NCBI RefSeq assembly: GCF_040869045.1 | Contig: NC_090319.1 | Span: 235,841,832 to 235,905,831 of the forward strand | Source of the DNA: Eurosta solidaginis | Lineage: Eukaryota; Arthropoda; Insecta; Diptera; Tephritidae | Direction: 5' to 3' | Length of the DNA: 64,000 nt | Shown here: positions 56,001 through 64,000 of the stretch, in pieces | How positions within the stretch are numbered: the first letter of the stretch is position 1 | Layout of the letters: each line of letters starts with the position of its first letter | Made by a program: the position numbers and the translations under genes | The notes under the pieces: model-generated | What the model saw: only the letters and a program-made list of their open reading frames with translations | What the model was told of the DNA's origin: nothing | Database searches by the model: none

Positions 56001-57565
56001 TCGCGAACTTTGACAATGGCGGTTGCCAACAGTACAGCTTTCTCCTTTGGAGTCGGCGAATTGGCCACGGGGTTTAAAGATGAAGACATCAATGCGGTAG
56101 CGCTACTTGTAGACGGATCAGTACTAAATGAGGTTTTATGTGCTTTGGGTGCGGTGAAATGTGCGGCGGTTACAGCGGCATTGGATGTAGAAGCGGTGTT
56201 ATGTAAAAGAGTGTGATGGCGTTGATGACAAACCCTACATCCAGACGAACTATTGCATTTAGCTTTGTAATGACCTGGGCTCAAGCAGTTCGTGCACAAG
56301 CCAGACTCCATCACAAACTTCGATTTCGCGCTTAAATCGAGATTTTTAAACTTTTCACAGCTATAAACCTTATGTGGGCCCTTACAGTGCACACATTCCA
56401 CACTGTTGTTGTTGTTGTTGTAGCGATACGGTTGCTCCCCGAAGGTTTAGGGAGTGATCGATGTGATGGTCCTTTGCCGTTTACAGATCCGGTACGCTCC
56501 GGTAGCACAGCATCATTAAGGTGCTGGCCCGACCATCTCGGGAACGATTTATATGGCCACATTAAACCTTCAGGCCAATCCGGTATTTTAGTCGCCTCTT
56601 ACGACAGGCATACCTACCGCGGGTATATTCTAACCCCCTGACCCGCTGGGTTCACATTCCACACTCTTCTGGGTTTGTACAGCGTGAAAGACCTTAGTTG
56701 ATTTGCCAGTAACCTTCGGTGTTGCGGGCTTCCCTATTGATACCTGAGTAGCAGGCGTGCTTAGCATAGCCAATGACCGGCACCTAATTTCCAAAAACGA
56801 CGTCAGCTGTTCAAAGGTTGGTGGTTCTTCACTAACAAGTGATAACTCCCACTGCTTCCGAGTCTCGAACGCTAATTTGTTGACGACCTCATGAACCAAC
56901 CAATCGTCCCAGAAATCGACTGGCCTTCCTAGTGCTTTGAGCTCTCGTATGTGCTGATGGAATGAATTTAGTATGCTCTTTATAGCATCCGCAGTATCAC
57001 TCGTAGCCTTTCGTAGATCCGCTATCGCTGTGAGGTGCGCTTCGATGATAACGCGCATAACCTTGTAGCGTGACTTAAGTAGGTTCCACGCCTCAGTGTA
57101 GTTTGCGTCGCTAATCTTAAACCCACTAATTATACTCAGCGCATCTCCCTTTAAGCAACTACGAAGATACTGCAACTTGTGTCCGCCTGACAAAGCAGCA
57201 TTGCTATCTACTAACGAGCAGAAGGCATCGTAAAGGGCTATCCATTCAGTAGAATCGCCAGCGAATGTTGGAAGGTCCATTTTAGGCAATCGTATTGACG
57301 CAGATATAGTGGCTAGCGAGTGAGGTGTCGGAGAAGATTCAGCTCTGCATTTTTGCACGCTTCTAAAATTGGACAAAGCTGTGGTATACCACGTTTCAGC
57401 CTGTATGCGCGCGTTCTCCTCCACCTCAGCGTTTTCAGATCCACATGAAGTTTCCACTGCATCTTGCGCGGTGTTGAAACGAGCCCATTGCTCACTCAAC
57501 AACGCCAAATAGCTTTCGACACCCTCAACATCCAGAATAAATGCGTCGTCCATACTTTTTGTCAT
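55886..57565 (-). pseudogene. BEL-C gag, interrupted by a SINE-like insert
   Basis: Starts at ATG 57565. Residues ~1-100 are helical; then LPKMDLPTFAGDSTEWIALY and LRSCLKGDALSIISGF (DUF1759-like capsid block), ending DFWDDWLVHEVVNKL and FEQLTSFLEIR. After a K/T-rich stretch the frame meets the insert (56404-56652). Beyond it are zinc-knuckle motifs CVHCKGPHKVYSCEKF and CTNCLSPGHYKAKC, and CRVCHQRHHTLLH, then an A/S/T-rich linker to the frame change near 55990. The insert plus duplication is 261 bp and introduces a stop. Confidence 0.85.
56404..56652 (-). mobile_element. SINE-like 249-bp insert with (CAA)n tail
   Basis: Flanked by the perfect 12-bp duplication CACATTCCACAC (56392-56403 and 56653-56664). 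On the minus strand it begins AACCCAGCGGGTCAGGGGGT and ends in repeated CAA. No ORF and no clear tRNA boxes. The long duplication and simple tail show it was mobilised by a non-LTR retrotransposon machinery. Confidence 0.82.
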
Positions 57566-57946
57566 ATACCTCTTAATTGAGTTAAGGGCAGAATCGCGCG
57601 TTTTGACAAAAGCAGAAATTTCGTGAAAATAATATATTTAGCGTACCAACTTATGCACCCTTTACTAATTTATAATATTATAGATGTGTGTATGTATGTA
57701 TGTGGTTACTTCTGCTCAGGTTTAGATTGTTGCAGCTTGCAGAGGGCAAATCAAAGGCGGTACGAATTATGCGAAAAGGTAGATAACAAATTTGTAGCGG
57801 GCAGATCAATGTCACGGCAGATTTCAAATATAAAAATTATGCACCTGCTCGAAGTTTCTTGTTTATGCTTAATGTTGCACTTGTTGCGAGTTTTGCGAAT
57901 GAAAATCCGGCTCGAAGGACCAAAAAAAAATGGTGATGCGGTTTAT

Positions 57947-58246
57947 CAGCTGCGGTGGACTGTATGGGGGTAGCGGCTTACCAATAGTATCCAATTAAAT
58001 AAACGAATGCTGACTCGATACGATATTCATTAATTGTATAAACTAACAATGTTTATTTAATTATATTAAAATGGTTTAGAACACAATGAATTCCGCTGGC
58101 GGTAGTTGCAAGGATAAGACAGTAAGTAAGTAATAACAACGAAAAAGATATAAAGTAAATGTCAAACATATGATTGTTATGCTTGCGCATTAACCCTTTA
58201 TAAACTAAAATATAATATTATAAATATTGTGATTATGAACTCAACA
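57947..58246 (-). repeat. BEL-C 5' LTR
   Basis: Second copy of the 300-bp repeat. About four differences from 51742-52041 (for example near 58042, 58093, 58152 and 58227), so close to 99% identity. The leader between LTR and gag (57566-57946) has no ORF. The primer-binding site was not identified. Confidence 0.88.
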
Positions 58247-58850
58247 GATATCAAATGAAAGCTGTTGATGAGTGCTTTAGTAAAGGGTAGTTTTCATACC
58301 TATTGGTGACTAGGGTCTCGAGATATAGGCCAAAACGTGAACCCGGGTACACCTAGAATGTGTTTATACAATATGGATAACAATTGAAAACTGTTGATGA
58401 GTGCTTTAGTACAGGGTAAGTTTCATACCTATTTTTAACTAGGGTCTCGAGTTATAGGCCAAACGTGGGCCCATGTACCCTTAGACAGAGTTTATACAAT
58501 ATGGATATCAAATGAAAGCTGTTGATGAGTGCTTTAGTACAGGGTAAGTTTCATACCTAGTGGTGACTAGGGTCTAGAGATATAGGCCAAAACGTGAACC
58601 CGGGTACCCCTAGAATATGTTTATACAATATTTGTTACTAGGTTATCGAGATATATGCCAAAACGTGGATCAAGGTAACACTAGGATGTGTTCTTACATT
58701 ATGGGTATCAAATTGAAGCTTTTGATGTGTGCTTTAGTACAGGGTAGTTTTCATACCTACTGGTGATTATTGTCTTGATATATAGGCCAAAACGTGGACT
58801 CGGATACCCCTAGAATGTGTGTGTAATATGTATATCAAATGAAAGCTGTT
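58247..58850 (+). repeat. H2 central tandem repeats, right block
   Basis: Continuation of the H2 array after BEL-C, about five ~130-bp units with the same marker blocks. The last matches the H1 end repeat (TTAAAGTAATTTTCATTGTG). Confidence 0.9.
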
Positions 58851-59389
58851 GCTGAGAGCTTTAAAGTAATTTTCATTGTGATATTCTATTTAGTCGCATC
58901 AACCTGGCAATACTGATAAATAAGCATGCGAAACCGAAATAAAGACATGAATTAATAATACCCACATACCTATTTACATACGTACTATTCGATTTGCCTG
59001 AAATTTGGTATATAAATTTGCCTATATTAGTATTTACGATCCTTTTTTCCGGGAAGTAGACCAGATACGGACTGGGACTGAGACTCGTAGTGGGGCTGGG
59101 ACTCGGAATGGGACTGGAACAAAATAGATACCACCCTCTTTGACTGGCATTAAATGATGAATGAGAAGAATTTGAGATAAGAGAAAAGAGGGAAGGAGAA
59201 GGAGGCTGAGAAAGAGATAGAGTGAGACGAAGATAAAGATAGATGAAGCGAAAAAGACGGAGGGAGGAGTGAATAAAAGGATTAAGAAAAAGTGAAGAGG
59301 GGGAGGGCAGATTTAGACGGAAAAAGCTTATTAAAATGTATGCAGATAGACCAAATTTAGGGCAGAACAATGTCTGCCGGTTCTTCTAG

Positions 59390-59726
59390 TATGCTATAAA
59401 AGAAAAAATATAATGACGAACATTTCAAAGAAAAAATCATGAGAATCGGTTAATTTTTGGCAAAGTTATTGAAAAAAAAGTTGAATAAAATATGGATTGC
59501 ATTTTATGGAATTCGATTGCCGATAAATCCGAAGAAAAACACGTGTTCTATTATTTTGACCAAAGAACAACCTATTCAAATTTCATCAAAATCAAAAATC
59601 ATGTCCTGCGCGGACCGGATGTCTTGAAATGGAATGAGCCTATTAAATGTGCACTCAGACAAAAACACTGACCTAAAATGATGAAAACAATTCCGGAAAA
59701 AATTTCTTTAAATTGAGGAAAATGTT
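59390..59726. other. AT-rich spacer
   Basis: No gene seen. 59413-59452 resembles 40542-40584 on the outer side of H1. Confidence 0.5.
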
Positions 59727-60084
59727 CTCCCTCACTAGGGTAAGCACCTTGTCGTTGGTGTGAGGGCTCAGCCGAACACCATAGCGCCCGACTATGAGGC
59801 GGAGCTGTTTAGGACTGCCATCTACGCCGTTTCGCCTCATAGGCGGCAGGATGTCGGTGAGCAAGAACTGCCAACCCCCTGCGGACCGTGCCTATTGGAC
59901 GATTTGCAGCCAGGTTATAAATTCGGCTGTATTCGAACGGAGCCTCCCCGATACCGGGCCACCTCGGGAAGTATTGATGGCCTTACCACAGTAAGGGGCG
60001 CTGCTGTGGAGGACGGTTCTTTCCCCGTATATATTACTCGACCGCTGAGCCCGCCTTGTCGGGCAGGTGCTCGTACGACCAAGA

Positions 60085-61640
60085 TGAACGCCTCATTAAC
60101 TGATTGTAATAAGGACGATGATAAGAGGAGGACTGAGTCGCAAGCCAAGGACAACAAATACGCATTAAGCGATGCGTAGGACTCGGGGAGCGAGAGTAGT
60201 GCTGATTCAATGAACTCTGTGTCGGAGAAGCACACACAAGAAAACGGAGTAGAAGAGTGGAGAAGGGTACGGAACAGAGGAAGTAAAAGAGCTCTCCCGC
60301 AGTACCGTGAAGCATTAAGAACTGTACAATGGTTGGGAGCAGTGGTCGACCCAACATAAGTGTAGATCCAGCGCTTGGAATGGGCCCATTAGGCGGTAGA
60401 AATAGGTCGGAGGCAGTTCAAAATATTTGCAGCAAGAAACCCTCGGTTCTGCAACCGGTACGAGGAGGAAGAAGCGTTGAATGGCAGAATGAAGTAGCAA
60501 CGTTCGGCGGAAGGCGACAAGCCTACTTTCAAGAGGTAGAAAGGACCCAGTCCTAGAGCCGCGAGGCGCGGAAGTCGCATAGACAAGACAAGTAGGCCCA
60601 AAGCTGTAAGACAGATGTGCCCCAATAGCGAGGTAGCAACTACCTCGAAAGCTGCGAGTCAGAGGGAAGTTCCAACTACGGAAGTAGGAGATAAGCCAAA
60701 GGGAGATAACGCTAAGACCCTGGCTTTCTCGGAGGTGCCAAAGGGAGATAACACTAAGAGTCCGGCTTTTCCCGATGAGATGAGTTATGTGGAAAAGCAG
60801 TCACTGACTGTGGCGCTGGTTGATCGTAGCAGTCCTTTCGGACAAATGACTATTGAAAGGTGGAAATCTGTGGAAAGGGAGCTTATTAGCTTAATGCTTA
60901 AGATGATGCGGGAACAACCAAGTAAGCCCGTTCCAACTTTTGATTCGGAGGGATGGTATAATGGTGTGAAGATGATAGCGTGCGACAACATCGCGAGCTT
61001 GTGGTGGCTGGAGGAAGTGGTTCCAAACCTCCAAAGGCATGGCACGAACGCGCGGTTTGAGGTGGTGGATAAAGCGCAAATTCCCCCGGTACCAAAAGTA
61101 AAGGTATGGATACCATGCGTGATGAAGTTGGAGGATACACTGCAACTTCTGCAGAATCAGAATCCAACATACCGACACAGGATTGGTAGGTACTTACTGT
61201 ATCTCGGCCTACCGAGGAAGGTCAGTTCTACATCTTCCAAATAAACAAGCAGGCGGAGGATATTTTGTGCACGCAGCTTGGAAAAATGTCCTTTGACATT
61301 GGCAAAATTTACATGCGACTCAGGAAAAGAAGTCCTGAGGATAAAAATCCTAGCACGCTAGAGGTGGGCGAAGTCGAAAAGGACCTCAAAATCCTAAGGG
61401 AAAATGACAGGTGGAGGTCCCGACGTCACCAAGAAGGGAGTTAGAAGAGGATCAACCGCCAAATGGTGCTATGACTCGCACAGAGGATCTCCCGGCACAA
61501 CAGTTACGAGAGGCTGAAGGGGGCCTCGAATACTCTAAGCCAAAAGGAAAAGGGGAGGACGACGTCACGACGATGGTGCTGGAGGGGGACAAACAGCCCA
61601 ATGGTGCTGCGAGTCCTACAGGTAAACCTCCAAAACAGTA
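60085..61640 (+). pseudogene. LOA-C ORF1 protein, broken
   Basis: A start in MNASLTDCNKDDDKRR corresponds to the LOA-A start. A stop at about 60178 and several frame changes follow. 60615-61244 is the longest open part: two copies of the KGDN.K..AFSEV/FPDE repeat, then VALVDRSSPFGQMT, EGWYNGVKMIACDNIASLWW and FEVVDKAQIPPVPKVKVWIP (DUF4780-like). A last frame (61411-61641) holds the QQLREAEGGLEYSKPKG tail. An upstream frame from 59760 is open too but spans the 5' UTR. Confidence 0.65.
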
Positions 61641-61689
61641 AATTGGCGTCGATCGAACTCCGCCTAACCCTTGAGGAGGGTTCTTAGCG

Positions 61690-63470
61690 CGCGCGGGTTT
61701 GGCGTTTATTACTCGCAACGGAAGGACGGGTGCGAGCTGTAGTAATGGTAAGGAAACAGCTACATTCATATATGCTGCCTAATTACACTACTGAGGACCT
61801 TGCAGTGGTGGCCGTTGAGCAAAAGAATAAGCAGGAATTTATCCTGGCGTCCTTCTACATGGCCCATGCTGCGGAGGTTCCACCGATGGAGTGCAAAAGG
61901 CTAGTGCAGGAGGAAGGGCGCAAAGGGCGGTTGGTCATAGGCGCAGATGCAAATGCGCACCACAATGCGTGGGGAGGAGAAGATACGAACGAGAGAGGCG
62001 AATCTCTATTTTGTTACATCCCGCAAACCAATTTGCAGATAGCCAACAGGGGAAATATCCATACATATATTGGTCCAACATCCAGCAATGTTCTGGATAT
62101 TACATTGAGCTCCGAGCGTGATATATCAAGGTATGATTGGATGGTCTTGATAGACCATCCTTCTCCGACCATGCGTATAACAGCTTCATCATCCCCCTAA
62201 AGAGGGTAGAGAAGGGAGGAAACTTTAGAAACCCTAAGTCAACGAACTGGAATAAATTCCAGAAACAGGTAGAAACAAAACTGGGACAACCCAAAGAGGT
62301 TTCCAAAGTGGAGGAACTGGAGGAGTCGAATGAATTCTTAATAAGGACGCTTATGACTGCGTATAACAAAGCTTGCCATCTAAGAAGATTCAGAGTAAAA
62401 GCAAAGCCGCCATGGTGGAACAATGAGCTAAGTCTTTTAAGAAGACAGGTAAAAGAAATGTTTAAGCTAGCAAAGACCGCGGAAAGCGAAGCGTTGCGGG
62501 ACGAGTATAGGTATCTACTGAAGATCTGCATACGTGAAATTTTGAGGGCGAAGAGAATCTCATGGAAGTTTCTATACGGGCACAGAGTGCTCCAGCGAAA
62601 CAGCACGGTTGAAAAAAGTCCTAGCAAAGGGAAACATAGTCAAGGGACCAATCAAGGAGGAGAACGAGGAATCGTCACGTAATAGTGAGGAATCCCTTGA
62701 GGTGCTTCTCGACACACATTTCCCATCGGGAGACGGTTAAGAAGAGCTAGCAGACATCACTCACACTTCGATCACGGAGCGGGTAGTGTCGGGCTTGGTG
62801 ATCGATACCAAGATCGAATGGGCAGTGAAAACGTTTTCTATGTTTAAATCGCCGGGACCAGACGGTATATTCCCGCCATGCTACAAGTTTCAATTATGGC
62901 GGTCGTGGAATGGCTTAAAATAATATTCGATGGGTGCATAAGGCTGAATCATGTACCGCACTCTTGGAGAACTGCTCGTGTAGCTTTCCTACCAAAGGCG
63001 GGGAAGATCGGTCACATGTATCCCAAAGACTATAGACCCATTAGCTTAACATCATTTGTGCTCAAAACCTTTGAGAGGCTAATAGATGTGTACATAAAGT
63101 CCAACGTAGATGAAAAGCTGCTCTCCACAACACAGCATGCGTACACCAAAGGCATACATAGGGTGGTAATTAGCATAGAGAAATCCCTGGGATATAAGGA
63201 GTATGCTCTAGGAGTCTTCTTGGATATTGCCGGGGCTTTCAATAATGTTTCTAAATGGGCGATTATGGATGGTCTTAATTACATTAAAGTACATTCCGCC
63301 TTAATCAGATGGATCGGCTGCATGTTGAATTGTAGGAAGATACATCACAATGGGTATTGTACGAGGCCATGAAATCAGTGGACAGGGGCACGTCGCAGGG
63401 GGGGGGGTGCTATCACCTCTGCTGTGGACGCTGGTCATCAACCAACTGCTCAGGCGACTCGATGATTTTA
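61690..63470 (+). pseudogene. LOA-C ORF2: endonuclease and RT start, broken
   Basis: Endonuclease in 61730-62200: MVRKQLHSYMLPNYTTEDL, FILASFYMAHAAEVPPMECK, VIGADANAHHNAWGGEDTNE, SSNVLDITLSSERDIS. Linker 62137-62682 with KAKPPWWNNELSLLRRQVKE. RT starts near 62790 (IEWAVKTFS, SPGPDGI). 62878-63372: IRLNHVPHSWRTARVAFLPK, KDYRPISLTSFVLKTFERL, GVFLDIAGAFNNV (motif A). A short Q-G-G block is disturbed by a 9-G run (about 63399-63407). YADD and RNase H are absent. The N-terminal endonuclease block is also missing. Confidence 0.75.
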
Positions 63471-63735
63471 TATCGTTCATTTTAAATAGCGATCTGAGAT
63501 GAGTGCCCAGAAACCCACATACCAAATTTCATCAAGATACCTCAAAATTTACTCAAGTTATCGGACGGACGGACGGACGGACATGGCTCAATCAATTTTT
63601 TTTTCGATACTGATGATTTTGATATATGAAAGTCTATATCTATCTCGATTCCTTTATACCTGTAAAACCAACCGTTATCCAATCATATTAATATACTCTA
63701 TGAGCTCTGCTCAACTGTGTATAAAAAGGAGCAAG
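63471..63735 (-). repeat. Left-end fragment of the 10-16 kb element
   Basis: Reverse complement of 10143-10400: GCGATCTGAGATGAGTG, GGACGGACGGACGGACATGG and AATCATATTAATATACTCT correspond in order. Its terminus lies near 63722-63735 with CTCAACTGTGTATAAAAAG, one mismatch to the 13-bp inverted repeat. Confidence 0.85.
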
Positions 63736-64000
63736 GAGATTTGAGCCAAGGAAACATAACTAGTAAGAGAACGATACGAGTACTGAGTGAGTAGCATCGA
63801 TACTTTTCCAAAAAATACTAGAATACTTCGTACGCGATGTTTTTACCAAGTACGGATTAATGTATCGATAATACAACTCGATACTTTACCAAGTGCCGAT
63901 GGTCTACAGGTTTAAGGTTAACAAAATGCAGCCCACTAACACCATAACTCGAGCAAAACTGAGATATATGCACCTATTCTGGTACACGAAATTATGTGAA
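63736..64000. other. Non-coding sequence, no feature seen
   Basis: Repeated CGATAC/GATACT words (ATCGATACTTTTCC, AACTCGATACTTTACC) between 63760 and 63900 suggest short degenerate repeats. Nothing else. Confidence 0.4.

Larger units (their letters stand above)
51742..58246 (-). mobile_element. BEL/Pao LTR retrotransposon, near complete and young (BEL-C)
   Basis: About 6.5 kb on the minus strand with two 300-bp LTRs. The flanks TATAT (51737-51741) and GATAT (58247-58251) agree in 4 of 5 bases, a likely 5-bp duplication. Coding order is gag (zinc knuckle), protease, RT, RNase H, integrase, C-terminal domain. A purine-rich AAGGGCGGCGGTA (minus sense, 52053-52041 region) lies next to the 3' LTR as expected of a polypurine tract. 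Defects: a SINE-like insert in gag and about three frame changes. Confidence 0.92.
49969..59389 (+). mobile_element. Helitron-like element H2, sister of H1
   Basis: Starts A|TCTATAAATC and ends CTAG|T (59386-59390), with a degraded hairpin (GGCAGAA...GTCTGCC). The sequence follows H1 closely: 5' part 49969-50690, central repeats 50690-51741 and 58247-58850, right part 58850-59389. It keeps ~85 bp (about 50128-50210) that H1 has lost, and lacks the non-LTR fragment of H1. BEL-C is inserted in its repeats. Confidence 0.78.
59727..63470 (+). mobile_element. LOA-like non-LTR retrotransposon, 3'-truncated (LOA-C)
   Basis: Same family as LOA-A, in plus orientation. The 5' end lies at about 59727 (CTCCCTCACTAGGG). 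ORF1 runs 60085-61440 with breaks, ORF2 from about 61690. It is truncated shortly before the YADD region, near 63470, where it joins a fragment of the 10-16 kb element. Confidence 0.82.

Noticed and set aside
58873..59370. 165-codon minus-strand frame, serine/leucine-rich
   Set aside because: Shadow of the purine-rich right part of Helitron H2; low complexity, no homology seen.

Overview
This window looks like insect heterochromatin: a 64 kb stack of transposable elements and tandem repeats with no cellular gene that I can recognise. The element mix fits a dipteran, and the particular repeats resemble those I associate with tephritid fruit flies: LOA-clade non-LTR elements, BEL/Pao LTR elements, RTE, Transib, a tRNA-derived SINE, and rolling-circle elements with ~130-bp central repeats. 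The genus is a guess. Almost every reading frame belongs to an element, and most are broken.

Layout. 1-3.8 kb: a LOA-like element on the minus strand (LOA-A), cut by the window edge, next to an older RT fragment. 4.9-8.3 kb: a 117-bp satellite fused to a BEL integrase fragment and an LTR piece, with a MITE inserted (7433-7838). 8.6-10.1 kb: a broken transposon-type protein of unknown family. 10.1-16.0 kb: an element with 13-bp subterminal inverted repeats and about 30 central repeats of ~130 bp, interrupted by a solo LTR. 16.0-25.6 kb: a BEL element (BEL-A) with a hAT transposon in its gag; the 5' half of the pair is inverted relative to the 3' half, and a second copy of the integrase/117-bp composite plus a solo LTR lie between. 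25.6-36 kb: a second BEL (BEL-B, minus) holding a solo LTR and an RTE element; the RTE holds a Transib transposon, which in turn holds a SINE.

36.8-40.1 kb: a 5'-truncated non-LTR element and a hAT-type element enclosing a Harbinger derivative. 40.8-49.7 and 50.0-59.4 kb: two sister Helitron-like elements (H1, H2), each with central ~130-bp repeats. A nearly complete LOA element (LOA-B) sits in H1 with a 12-bp target duplication. A young, nearly complete BEL (BEL-C, LTRs about 99% identical) sits in H2, itself carrying a SINE-like insert. 59.7-63.5 kb: a third LOA copy (LOA-C), from the LOA-A family but on the plus strand, joined to a fragment of the 10-16 kb element.

How the parts fit: the elements form a readable insertion history. 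At least eight junctions carry target-site duplications of the expected size (5 bp Transib, 8 bp hAT, 4-5 bp LTR, 8-12 bp non-LTR/SINE). The most striking item is the Transib transposon (30151-34307). Its ends carry a CACAGTG-type heptamer, an identical 24-bp spacer and an A-rich nonamer, like V(D)J recombination signals, and its RAG1-like transposase frame is nearly intact.
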